From Nitrososphaerota archaeon (GTDB lineage Archaea > Thermoproteota > Nitrososphaeria > Nitrososphaerales > Nitrosopumilaceae): 64,000 nucleotides of DNA. The stretch covers positions 1 to 64,000 of the forward strand of contig JAGWGB010000004.1 of NCBI GenBank assembly GCA_028867595.1, read 5' to 3'. A program made the translations under genes and the position numbers. The notes beneath the pieces are model-generated. The model made no database searches. It was not told where the DNA came from and worked only from the letters and a program-made list of their open reading frames with translations. Shown in pieces: positions 47,564 to 56,514 of the stretch (the first letter of the stretch is position 1; each line of letters opens with the position of its first letter).

Positions 47564-47812
47564 CTAGCTAAACCCTGCTCCAAACTCGTCACCGTGTTGA
47601 AGTGGATCTATCGAATCAGCGTTTTTTAGTTTTAGATACAAAAATGCTTCATTGATTAGCTGTGCTGCAGGCTCGCCTGTTAGGTTAAAATGCGTTTTTG
47701 CAAAATTATAGTATTTTTGCAATTTTGCACTATCTTGCTCGTCAAGTGATATCCTGTCTTCTGCAATCAATGTAGCAATTTTTTCAATTTGAGAATTGTA
47801 TTCTTCACTCAA
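47564..47812 (-). CDS. hypothetical protein
   Basis: ORF only. Confidence 0.5.
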   Translation of the reverse strand: MSEEYNSQIEKIATLIAEDRISLDEQDSAKLQKYYNFAKTHFNLTGEPAAQLINEAFLYLKLKNADSIDPLQHGDEFGAGFS

Positions 47813-48085
47813 TATTTTATGACATTCAAACTGGCTTTTAAGTGATTGTAAAAATATTTTGCAAATATAACTTGGACACTCTGCATTAGTTGTACATCAG
47901 TCCTTATCTTTTGGATTGTCTTCATCATATTCCTCATCCAAGTACTCTACTTGTTCCTCTTCGTCTTCTGTTGTTTCATCCAGAAACTCTCCTTCCTTTG
48001 TTCTTACCTGTTTGTCAGTCAATGTATGGAATTACTAAAAACATGGACAAATGAATACCTTGCTGTATTCCTGGCTTGCAACAAG

Positions 48086-48430
48086 TTATTTTTTCATATA
48101 TTCTTGCAAAAATACGGCATTGTTATGTTCTGTATCCTTTGCGGCATAAAGAAGTGTTATCTTTTTCTTTTCTTTTTCTATGGCTCGTAACTTTGATATG
48201 GCATCTTTTTTCCCGTTCAATTCTTTTTGATACCTACTCTTGAAATCCTGCCATTTTTTTGGATCATGGGAAAACCACTTTCTTAGAGCATCGCTTGGAG
48301 CTATCTCTTTTAGCCACATGTCTATCCTGGCTGATTCCTTTGACAATCCACGCGGCCACAACCTATCAATCAGTATTCTAAAGCCATCTTGGTCAGAAAA
48401 AGACTCGTAGGCTCGCTTTATCTTGATCAA
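48086..48430 (-). CDS. DUF488 family protein
   Basis: [57 protein letters not shown]. Confidence 0.88.
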   Translation of the reverse strand: MIKIKRAYESFSDQDGFRILIDRLWPRGLSKESARIDMWLKEIAPSDALRKWFSHDPKKWQDFKSRYQKELNGKKDAISKLRAIEKEKKKITLLYAAKDTEHNNAVFLQEYMKK

Positions 48431-48449
48431 GGGTTAATTGTAATTGTTC

Positions 48450-49238
48450 TTACTTGGATAAAAAGTCAAGCACAAGTTTAGAAAATTCAAAAGGCCTTTC
48501 TTCATACGGTATGTGACCGCATCCATCCATTATAACCAGTTCACAGTTTGGAATTGATGAGGCAAAATCTTTTGAATATTCTACTGGGATCATCTTGTCA
48601 TTGCTTCCCCATATGAGCAGTGTTGGGATCTTGATATGGCCAAGTTTTTCTGATATGGCAGGTGAATTTTTCATCCCTAAAAGCGTGGAGAGAAAAACCA
48701 TCTTTGCATTGTGTCTTTCCATGCTTGAGATAAAGTTCTCAACAGATTTGGAGTTTATCTCTGTGTTTTTTCCTGACATCATTTGATAAGCCAACTTGAC
48801 AGATTCAGGAGTGGGATGCAGCGCAGCCATGATATATGCATCAAGAACTGGGGTGGATTTTTTCATGATTCCTGCAGGAGAAGACAAGACAATTTTTTTA
48901 ATCCGGGGGTTTTGTGCGGCTGCACACTCTGCCACAACCTCGCCTCCAAGCGAAGTGCCTATCATGAATACATTTTGCAGTGACAACACTTTTAGAAACT
49001 CAAGCATGGTTTCCCTGAAAAGATCTGCTGTGTAATCTATCTGCGGCTTGTCGCTTTGGCCATATCCTATCAAGTCTGGTGCGATTACGCGATATTTTTT
49101 ACTCAATAATGGAATTAAAGGAAGCCATCTTTCTGCCATTCCGCCAAGACCGTGGAGCAAAACAACAGTACCATCCGAATGTCCTTCTTCAAGATATCTT
49201 ATCTTGTTTCCATTTATTGTGGCATAATTTTCTTGCAT
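48450..49238 (-). CDS. alpha/beta hydrolase (possible PHA/oligomer depolymerase or esterase)
   Basis: VVLLHGLGGMAERW, GTSLGGEV nucleophile elbow, LIWGSNDKMIPVE, CGHIPYEERP. Confidence 0.85.
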   Translation of the reverse strand: MQENYATINGNKIRYLEEGHSDGTVVLLHGLGGMAERWLPLIPLLSKKYRVIAPDLIGYGQSDKPQIDYTADLFRETMLEFLKVLSLQNVFMIGTSLGGEVVAECAAAQNPRIKKIVLSSPAGIMKKSTPVLDAYIMAALHPTPESVKLAYQMMSGKNTEINSKSVENFISSMERHNAKMVFLSTLLGMKNSPAISEKLGHIKIPTLLIWGSNDKMIPVEYSKDFASSIPNCELVIMDGCGHIPYEERPFEFSKLVLDFLSK

Positions 49239-49330
49239 GCCTGAGTTGGGTGTGATGCATTGTGAGATAAGCTTTTGTTGTTATTACATTTGGCAATTAT
49301 TCAATCAAGTCTTGACAAATGAAAATGAAT

Positions 49331-49771
49331 CTAAGATCCAGATTTTTTGATAAAATCAAGTGAGCCTGAAAGCATTTTCGAATAATAGCCAAGCATCAGA
49401 TGTATGTACATGTCAAGCGTCTTGACTGCCGACACTTGAATCTGCATGTATGTCTGCTGTATGTTGTTTGCCATTTCTATTTGGGTTATTGTCGACTTGG
49501 TGGCCATCTTGGAATATGTCTCAAATGCCTGCAGTACTTTTTGGTCTATTCCCATCTTGGACAAGATCTCATTTTCTGCAATATTGCAAGCTCCGAAAAG
49601 GTCCTGAAGTGAGTGAAGGCATTCGGTATAAAAGTCCGAGTATATCTCCATGTTTGCAGGCAAGAGAGATTCCATCTTGTCAATTACACTGTTGGCATTT
49701 GCGTGCATGATGTCGCATACTGATATGTCCTGTACATTGTCTGTCTTCTCTAGAGTTTTCTTTTGTGCCAT
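49331..49771 (-). CDS. phasin-like helical protein
   Basis: all-helical amphipathic 146 aa, divergent from phaE-phaC. Confidence 0.5.
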   Translation of the reverse strand: MAQKKTLEKTDNVQDISVCDIMHANANSVIDKMESLLPANMEIYSDFYTECLHSLQDLFGACNIAENEILSKMGIDQKVLQAFETYSKMATKSTITQIEMANNIQQTYMQIQVSAVKTLDMYIHLMLGYYSKMLSGSLDFIKKSGS

Positions 49772-49847
49772 CGTATGATATCATAGGTGCAAGGTTTCTT
49801 TTAATGATTTGTGAGTTTAAGATAAAACTTGAAATGTTAACATGAGT

Positions 49848-49915
49848 GTCTCATTGTTCATTTATTGATGAGACGTTTTTAGCTTGCGACAAAACCATGT
49901 CGCAATCTCTATAAG
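49848..49915 (+). promoter_or_regulatory. PHA divergent promoter region with two inverted repeats and TATA box
   Basis: GTCTCAT(49848-54)/ATGAGAC(49868-74); TTGCGACA(49884-91)-N6-TGTCGCAA(49898-905); TATAA at 49910. Confidence 0.6.
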
Positions 49916-49942
49916 CTGTAGGTACTATCATAACATACTAAA

Positions 49943-50521
49943 ATGAGTTCTACGGAAAATTTCAAAAAATCACAAGAATACTACAAGCACGTATCTCTAT
50001 TTTGGACTGATTTGCTTTCTCTCATGTCAAGCAGGCCACAGTCACTCATGTCTACAGGGCCTTTTCGAAAACTTGGCGTTAATGCCAAAAAAGTGAATAC
50101 GGAAATGATAGAGATAAACCAAGAATTGACAGAGTTTAACGCTAGGCTTGCAGAATATTACAAGCAACTAATCGATACATGGAACGAGGCACAAAAGCAG
50201 TTTTCCAAAAAAGTGCCAGAAATTCCAACGGATACCGAACATCTCGATTCCACAAAACGCATTTGGATAGATATCTTTGAAAACTATTTTACACGCCTTT
50301 TTGATTCTTCTGAATTTGCAGAAAATTTTGGGAAAATGGTATCAAGCGAACTTGAGCTTGCAAAGCGCTGGAATAACATAACATCGCTCATGCTAGAGTC
50401 TGCCAGCATGCCTACAAAGAACGAGGTTGATGAACTGTACAAAGAATTACACTTGTTGCGAAAAAGAGTTGCCAAACTTGAAAAAATAGCTAATCATGGA
50501 GGAAGCAGAAATGACAAGTGA
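49943..50521 (+). CDS. phaE: PHA synthase subunit PhaE-like (class III)
   Basis: helical protein immediately upstream of and overlapping phaC; C-terminal MPTKNEVDELYKELHLLRKRVAKLE resembles the conserved PhaE tail. Confidence 0.75.
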   Translation: MSSTENFKKSQEYYKHVSLFWTDLLSLMSSRPQSLMSTGPFRKLGVNAKKVNTEMIEINQELTEFNARLAEYYKQLIDTWNEAQKQFSKKVPEIPTDTEHLDSTKRIWIDIFENYFTRLFDSSEFAENFGKMVSSELELAKRWNNITSLMLESASMPTKNEVDELYKELHLLRKRVAKLEKIANHGGSRNDK

Positions 50522-51581
50522 GCTTAAGATAGATCCAAAGTTGTTGGAAGAATTTCTTCAGATGAACAAAAACATCCTGGAAGCGCCAAAGCTTGTTGCT
50601 GCACCTGACGAGATAAGCATGGAGATGACTCCATATGATGTAGTATATACTGAGGGAAAGATGAGACTGCTTCACTTTAACTCTGATGTGAAAAAACAAG
50701 TCAAGACGCCGCTGTTGATAGCATATGCGTTGATCAACCGATATCACATACTGGACATACATCCACAGAAAAGCTGGGTTAGAAACATGTTGGAGCAAGG
50801 TCTTGATGTATACTTGATAGATTGGGGCACGCCGACCAAGATGGATAGGTATCTTGGATTTGATGATTATGTGAACTATTACATGGACAACTGCATCGAT
50901 TTTATTTTGAACGAATCATCAATTGAAAATGTCTCGCTGCAAGGATATTGTACAGGTGGTACACTTGCTACAGTTTACACCGCGCTTCATCCTAAAAAGA
51001 TACGAAACCTTGTTCTTACTGCTCCAGTAATAGATGGGAGCAAGGACAGCACTGTTGTGGCAAATCTTGCAAAGCACATCGATGTTGATATGATGGCAAA
51101 TGTTGTTGGAAACGTTCCGCCTGAATTCATGTATTATGTTTTTTCTATCCTCAAGCCATTTGAGCAAGGTCTTGAAAAATATAACCAGTTTTTCAAGAAC
51201 ATACACAATAAGGAATACGTTGAAAACTTTATTCGTGTGGAAAAATGGCTCAGTGACACGCCTCCAATCCCAGGTGAACTATACAGAGAATGGGTAAAAA
51301 ATGTCTACCAAGACAACCTCTTGATAAGAAACCAGATGAATGTGGCAGGAAGGCAAGTTGACCTCAAAAACATATCCATGCCTGTATTTACGCAGGTTGC
51401 AGTAGGAGACCACCTTGTCTCACCAGAATGCAGCATGCCTATCCATTATGCTGTATCCACAGATGACAAGACATTGAGAATCTACGCTACCGGTCACGTT
51501 GGAATGATAGCAAGTTCGTTTTCTCAGAAAAAGGTATTGCCAGAACTTGGTCTCTGGATAAAAGAAAGGTCGGAAAAATAA
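50496..51581 (+). CDS. phaC: class III poly(3-hydroxyalkanoate) synthase PhaC
   Basis: lipase-box-like GYCTGG with catalytic Cys, VGDHLVSPE (Asp), ATGHVGMI (His), DVYLIDWGTPTKMDR; start may be ATG at 50511. Confidence 0.92.
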   Translation: MEEAEMTSELKIDPKLLEEFLQMNKNILEAPKLVAAPDEISMEMTPYDVVYTEGKMRLLHFNSDVKKQVKTPLLIAYALINRYHILDIHPQKSWVRNMLEQGLDVYLIDWGTPTKMDRYLGFDDYVNYYMDNCIDFILNESSIENVSLQGYCTGGTLATVYTALHPKKIRNLVLTAPVIDGSKDSTVVANLAKHIDVDMMANVVGNVPPEFMYYVFSILKPFEQGLEKYNQFFKNIHNKEYVENFIRVEKWLSDTPPIPGELYREWVKNVYQDNLLIRNQMNVAGRQVDLKNISMPVFTQVAVGDHLVSPECSMPIHYAVSTDDKTLRIYATGHVGMIASSFSQKKVLPELGLWIKERSEK

Positions 51582-51601
51582 AAAAGGAATTCAGATACCA
51601 A

Positions 51602-52018
51602 CTAGTTTCTTGTTGGTGTCCATGCTGAGAACCATGATTGCAGTATGTTTGCGTTCATATCTGAAAATGCTCGTGTGTTGTCATTGAATGTTTTTACATT
51701 CTGTCTTACTGCATCTATTGTTGCAAGTACTGCTTTGCTTTGAACTGAACTTGTCTTTACTATCTCCTCTGTTGCATCATTTACCGCTTTGAGGTATGCT
51801 GATGGTACGTTCGTAGATAGACCAGTTCTTGATGCGTATTCTTGGTGCATTGAAATTGCATTCTCGATTGTGTTCTTGCATGCTGTTGCATATTCCTGCT
51901 GCAGGTTGGTTACTGCTTGCAAGTACTGTGCTACATTTTTCTCTGCTTCGTCAAAGTATCTATTGACGTTCTGCTTGCATACTGAAAAGATCTCTTTTGT
52001 CTCTGTTGTCTTACTCAC
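51602..52018 (-). CDS. phasin-like helical protein
   Basis: amphipathic helices, NVAQYLQAVTNLQQEYATACKNTIENAISMHQEYASR; convergent with phaC. Confidence 0.6.
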   Translation of the reverse strand: MSKTTETKEIFSVCKQNVNRYFDEAEKNVAQYLQAVTNLQQEYATACKNTIENAISMHQEYASRTGLSTNVPSAYLKAVNDATEEIVKTSSVQSKAVLATIDAVRQNVKTFNDNTRAFSDMNANILQSWFSAWTPTRN

Positions 52019-52431
52019 TCTTTCACCCCCTCTTTTCGTTTCTTTCTTTCGACCGGAATCACTATCACCTGGACTAGGTCTTCCTCGTTTACACCAAGAG
52101 CCTCACGTTCGGCCTCTGGTATTGAGATACGACCATTGCTTCCAACTGTTGTCTTGAAAGTGCCCCACGATAACAGCGATGGTAGAAATTGTGATGGATT
52201 GAACAAGTTGTATGCCCCACCTTGCATGTTTGACATGTTTTGTACAAACTCAGATTGGGCCTTGACAGTTTTGTCAGACATCTCTTTTAACATGTTAAGA
52301 GGATTTTGTTGGTGGCTTTTGGCCATCATATCGCCAAACGTCTTCATGAAATCCATCTGTGCCTTTCCGCTTCTCTGTATCCACTCGCGGAACATTTCAG
52401 CAGGATCATATTGGTTGTCATTACCAGTCAT
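52015..52431 (-). CDS. phasin-like helical protein fused to C-terminal AbrB/SpoVT-type domain
   Basis: start set at MTGNDNQYDPAEMFREW (TTTAAATA box upstream); C-terminus TTVGSNGRISIPEAEREALGVNEEDLVQVIVIPVERKK. Confidence 0.7.
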   Translation of the reverse strand: MTGNDNQYDPAEMFREWIQRSGKAQMDFMKTFGDMMAKSHQQNPLNMLKEMSDKTVKAQSEFVQNMSNMQGGAYNLFNPSQFLPSLLSWGTFKTTVGSNGRISIPEAEREALGVNEEDLVQVIVIPVERKKRKEGVKE

Positions 52432-52469
52432 TGGTAAATATAACCAATAAATGGTATTTAAATCTGCTG

Positions 52470-53267
52470 CTATTTGACCATGACTAGCCTTGAGCCTAGA
52501 AACTCTAATACTGAATCTGAGAATACGTCTGGAACCTCTACATGCGGCAAGTGGCCACACTCGTCCAGCTCCAAAAACGTGCAGTCCTTGATAGATGATA
52601 CAAATTGGTCTGCATGTTGGATTGGTATTACTTTGTCATGTTTTCCCCACATGACAAGGGTTGGAACCATTATTTTCTTGAGACTTTCTTCTATGTTGGA
52701 ATTTTTGATTCCAAGCACAGACGAGATGAATGCAAGTTTGGCATTTGGCATGGACATTCTTTTTACAAAATCTGAGACAGTAAAGTCGTCTACCGTTCCT
52801 GATCTTGACATCATCTCAAATGCCTCTCTAGCGCTTGTGTGATTGGGATATAGGGCAGCCATCATGTATGCGTCAATTGCGGGAGTGGGAGACTTCATGG
52901 CTCCAGAAGGCGCTACCAACACTATCTTTTCTACGGAATCGTTTATGCTTGCGCAGTGAGCGGCAATCTGTCCTCCAAGCGATGTGCCCACAAGAATTGT
53001 TGACTTGAGGCCAGTACTGTTGATAAAGCCAGAAAGAAACTTGGCGAAAAAATCTATTGTGTAATCCTCTGATGGCTTGTCGCTGTAGCCAAAACCTATC
53101 ATGTCTGGTGCAATAACTCTGTATTTGGAACTAAGACGAGGGATGACTTTGAGCCATCTTTCTGCAGATCCGCCCAATCCGTGGATCAAGATGATCGATT
53201 TATCTGACCTGCCCTCCTCAAGATATCTTATCTTGTGCCCCCAGACCTCTGCAAACTTGGTTTGCAA
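52470..53267 (-). CDS. alpha/beta hydrolase, paralogue of 48450..49238
   Basis: HKIRYLEEGRSDKSIILIHGLGGSAERW, GTSLGGQI, MWGKHDKVIP, CGHLPHVE. Confidence 0.85.
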   Translation of the reverse strand: MQTKFAEVWGHKIRYLEEGRSDKSIILIHGLGGSAERWLKVIPRLSSKYRVIAPDMIGFGYSDKPSEDYTIDFFAKFLSGFINSTGLKSTILVGTSLGGQIAAHCASINDSVEKIVLVAPSGAMKSPTPAIDAYMMAALYPNHTSAREAFEMMSRSGTVDDFTVSDFVKRMSMPNAKLAFISSVLGIKNSNIEESLKKIMVPTLVMWGKHDKVIPIQHADQFVSSIKDCTFLELDECGHLPHVEVPDVFSDSVLEFLGSRLVMVK

Positions 53268-53343
53268 CTATATCTACGGATAAAACATCGATGATAAGTC
53301 TTTTTCGTTATAATCCTTTGACACAGTGTAAATTGTCTTTGGT

Positions 53344-54435
53344 CTATCCGCTTCTAGCAAGTGCCTCTTTTGCGTCCCTTTCGCCCCTATCTATCAATTC
53401 TTTGATTGTGGCAAGCGAAAAGTCGGCATCTTCGAAGAGAAAATGGATATGTTCACGGCGCTGTATCCTAATTATTTGATCTATTATTCCGCCACGGTCA
53501 GAGGCAAGTTTTTGGTATTCTTTCTCAAGTTGTCCAAGCCTTGACTTTGCCTTTTCGTCAAGTGATGATGTGGTAAGTATGTCATGCATCTCGCGTATTA
53601 TCTTGAGGTAGCGCGTCACTATCTTTGACATGTGTACGTTATGCTCTGTCTTGTCAGCGTACATAATGTCCCTTGCTCTGTGCCACACCTCGAACATGTT
53701 GTTTGGAATCTCGTGCTGGTCTCTTGGAAATAGGTCTACGACGTATACTTTTTTATCATACTTTGGAGACGCGTTGATTACTTCACGCAGAGGAGTGTTG
53801 CTCAAAAGCGTCCCATCCCAAAGGTACTTTCCGCTCTTCTGTGTCCATGCTATGCCATAGAATGGATATCCTGCACTTGCAAGTACATGCTCTGCCTCGA
53901 TTTTGTCATACTTGCTGTCAAAGACAGAAGGCTTTGCATTCTGAATGTCAGTTGATGAAACTATCAATCTTGGCTTTTTTGGATCCTGAATTTTTTGAAA
54001 ATCGACATATTGGTTTAGTGTGTTTTTGAGTGGCGTTATATCATACAAGTACTGCCAAAAATATGGTGTAAAATAGTCTGGGCTTGGCAAGAACCATCTT
54101 GGAAAAAACGCCTTGGGGTTTCCAAAAATAGCGGAATAGGCTGATGCAAAGTATGGTCTAATCTCATCAGGCAGTCCGGGAGGCGTGACACCCTCTGACA
54201 AGTCAAGCCAAAACTCTTCTAGCGCTCTTGCGGGTTCGTCACTCTTACTTCCAGTGATGATTGATGCATTGATTGCACCAATTGAGGTTCCGGCAACAAT
54301 ATCAAACTTGATTCCATGTCTATCCAATGCCTTGTAAACTCCACATTCGTAGGCACCAAGAGACCCGCCTCCTTGCAAAATAAGAACTGTCTCAAAATGT
54401 AACGACTGTTTTTCTTTGGAAGAAAGAGACTGCAT
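53344..54435 (-). CDS. patatin-like phospholipase/hydrolase
   Basis: LILQGGGSLGAYECGVYKAL oxyanion loop, AGTSIGAINAS (GxSxG), LWDGTLLSNTPLREV (DG dyad). Confidence 0.9.
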   Translation of the reverse strand: MQSLSSKEKQSLHFETVLILQGGGSLGAYECGVYKALDRHGIKFDIVAGTSIGAINASIITGSKSDEPARALEEFWLDLSEGVTPPGLPDEIRPYFASAYSAIFGNPKAFFPRWFLPSPDYFTPYFWQYLYDITPLKNTLNQYVDFQKIQDPKKPRLIVSSTDIQNAKPSVFDSKYDKIEAEHVLASAGYPFYGIAWTQKSGKYLWDGTLLSNTPLREVINASPKYDKKVYVVDLFPRDQHEIPNNMFEVWHRARDIMYADKTEHNVHMSKIVTRYLKIIREMHDILTTSSLDEKAKSRLGQLEKEYQKLASDRGGIIDQIIRIQRREHIHFLFEDADFSLATIKELIDRGERDAKEALARSG

Positions 54436-54528
54436 CTGGCATTCAATTCTTTATCAAAATATTAAAAGCTTTGAAAGATTGCAAATTATTCATTTGCACG
54501 GTGCACTTGGAAGATTATATACCTGACT

Positions 54529-55929
54529 TTGTCTTATCTCTGTATGGCAATCACAACAATCAACCCTGCAACAGAACAAGTACTTGCACATTATGATGTG
54601 ATAAAAAAAGAAGAACTTGACAAAAAAATAGAAAACGCAAAAAAGACGTTTTCTAGCTGGAAAGCAGATATCAAAAAAAGATCAGATTTTCTTAACATAT
54701 TTGCAGACACTCTTCGAAAGAACAAGCAACACCTTGCACTTACTGCAACAAAAGAGATGGGAAAAGCAATCAAAGAATCTCTCTCTGAAGTTGAAAAGTG
54801 TGCATGGGTGATGGAGTTTTATGCAGACAACGGTGCGACGTTTCTTCATGACGAATCGATAAACACGGATGCTCGAAAGAGCTTTATCGCATTTGAGCCA
54901 GTAGGTGTAATAGGAAGTATAATGCCGTGGAACTTTCCATACTGGCAGGCCTTGAGATTTGCTGCACCATCTCTGATGGCAGGAAATACTGTGGTGCTAA
55001 AACCTGCAAGTGCAACAATGCAATGCGGTATCGAAATTGAGAACATGTTTCAGAAAGCGGGATTGCCACAAGGCGTTTTTCAGACAGCAATTGCAGATTC
55101 TGTCATGGCAGAACAACTCATAGACTCTGTCAATGCAGTAACATTTACGGGAAGTAATGTGGCAGGCGCCAAAGTTGGACAACGGGCAACATCACAGGTG
55201 AAAAAATGTGTCTTGGAGCTTGGGGGCAGCGATCCCTTCATTGTATGTCATGACGCTGACGTGGAAAAGGCATCTGCTGGAGCAGTAAAAGGGAGATTTA
55301 TCAACTGTGGGCAAAGCTGTATTGCATCAAAGAGGTTTTTTGTAACAAAAAATCTTGCCAAAGAATTTATCGAAAAGTTTGTGCAAAAAACAGAAAAACT
55401 TCGTGTCGGGGATCCAATGTCTGAAGATACTGACATGGGACCAATGGTAAATTCTGCAGGACTAGAAAAGATTGAAGCACTTGTCAAGGACGCCGTAGAC
55501 AAGGGAGCTGAGATACTCACTGGCGGGAAGAGGCTTGGTACAAAGGGATATTTTTTCAGCCCCACCATACTTGGAAACGTCACACCAAAGATGCGCATAG
55601 CACAAGAAGAAGCGTTTGGGCCTGTTGCGCCAGTTACAGTTGTGGAGGACGAGATGCACGCGATAAAGTTTGCAAACGAGTCGCAGTATGGGCTTGGTGC
55701 AAGCATATGGACACAGGATCTTGCCAATGCAGACAAACTATCAAGAATGGTCGAGTCTGGAATCATAACTGTAAACAACGTAGTCATATCTGATCCTAGA
55801 ATACCGTTTGGCGGAGTAAAACAGAGCGGCTTTGGGCGAGAACTATCAAGATACGGGATGCTGGAGTTTGTCAACATCAAGTCTGTTCGATTCTATGACA
55901 ACTTGACGGTACAACACCATGTAGAATGA
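54529..55929 (+). CDS. NAD(P)-dependent aldehyde dehydrogenase (succinate-semialdehyde dehydrogenase-like)
   Basis: PWNFPYWQALRFAAPSLMAGN, ELGGSDPFIV, NCGQSCIASKRF catalytic Cys, EEAFGPVAPV. Confidence 0.92.
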   Translation: MSYLCMAITTINPATEQVLAHYDVIKKEELDKKIENAKKTFSSWKADIKKRSDFLNIFADTLRKNKQHLALTATKEMGKAIKESLSEVEKCAWVMEFYADNGATFLHDESINTDARKSFIAFEPVGVIGSIMPWNFPYWQALRFAAPSLMAGNTVVLKPASATMQCGIEIENMFQKAGLPQGVFQTAIADSVMAEQLIDSVNAVTFTGSNVAGAKVGQRATSQVKKCVLELGGSDPFIVCHDADVEKASAGAVKGRFINCGQSCIASKRFFVTKNLAKEFIEKFVQKTEKLRVGDPMSEDTDMGPMVNSAGLEKIEALVKDAVDKGAEILTGGKRLGTKGYFFSPTILGNVTPKMRIAQEEAFGPVAPVTVVEDEMHAIKFANESQYGLGASIWTQDLANADKLSRMVESGIITVNNVVISDPRIPFGGVKQSGFGRELSRYGMLEFVNIKSVRFYDNLTVQHHVE

Positions 55930-56017
55930 TCTTTTCGCAAACCTCTTAGATTTATCATTGCAAGCTAGTGCACCAAATTGCATGCATCTTTTAGTACAAT
56001 AATGACCATATTAGTTC

Positions 56018-56419
56018 ATGGAAGAAAAAGATCTGGAACACCACATTAGTTCATTGCTAAAATATGATTTGAAGTATGTCGGAGTGATAAACTCTCAAGG
56101 GCGAATGATTGAACATGCGTCAAAAGATCTTATCATAAGTCCTGAAAAACTTGAGATGCTTTGCATGGGGATAAGGTTGCAACACTCGATGCAATCAGAC
56201 TTTGATGATGACCTTGGGGCAGTAAGCTATGTTGTAACTGAGAGGCGAAATCTCAAGTTTGTATCAATGCCAGTATCAAGAGATGTCTTGTTTGCCATTG
56301 CTCAAAAGGGAACAGACCACAGTAAGTTGGTTCGCAAAGTATACTCAAAGCAATTCTTTGATGTGTTGAAAAATCACCTAGACAAATACAACATGGTTGC
56401 AGTTGGAATGAGAATCTGA
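56018..56419 (+). CDS. thaumarchaeal conserved family protein (DUF6659-like)
   Basis: KYVGVINSQGRMIEHASKDLIISPEKLEMLCMGIRLQHSMQSDFDDDLGAVSYVVTERRNLKFVSMPV; similar to 30339 and 30731. Confidence 0.55.
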   Translation: MEEKDLEHHISSLLKYDLKYVGVINSQGRMIEHASKDLIISPEKLEMLCMGIRLQHSMQSDFDDDLGAVSYVVTERRNLKFVSMPVSRDVLFAIAQKGTDHSKLVRKVYSKQFFDVLKNHLDKYNMVAVGMRI

Positions 56420-56514
56420 TTGCCTGAAAACTCCTCGATATCACTAGAGACGCTATAAAAATACGCAAGAACCCAGTTACGCAATCTTAATCAGTACGAA
56501 TCAAGCCAAACTGC

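Noticed and set aside
55248-55880. 210-aa antisense ORF in the aldehyde dehydrogenase
   Set aside because: Long only because of codon bias on the opposite strand; sense protein carries complete ALDH motifs.
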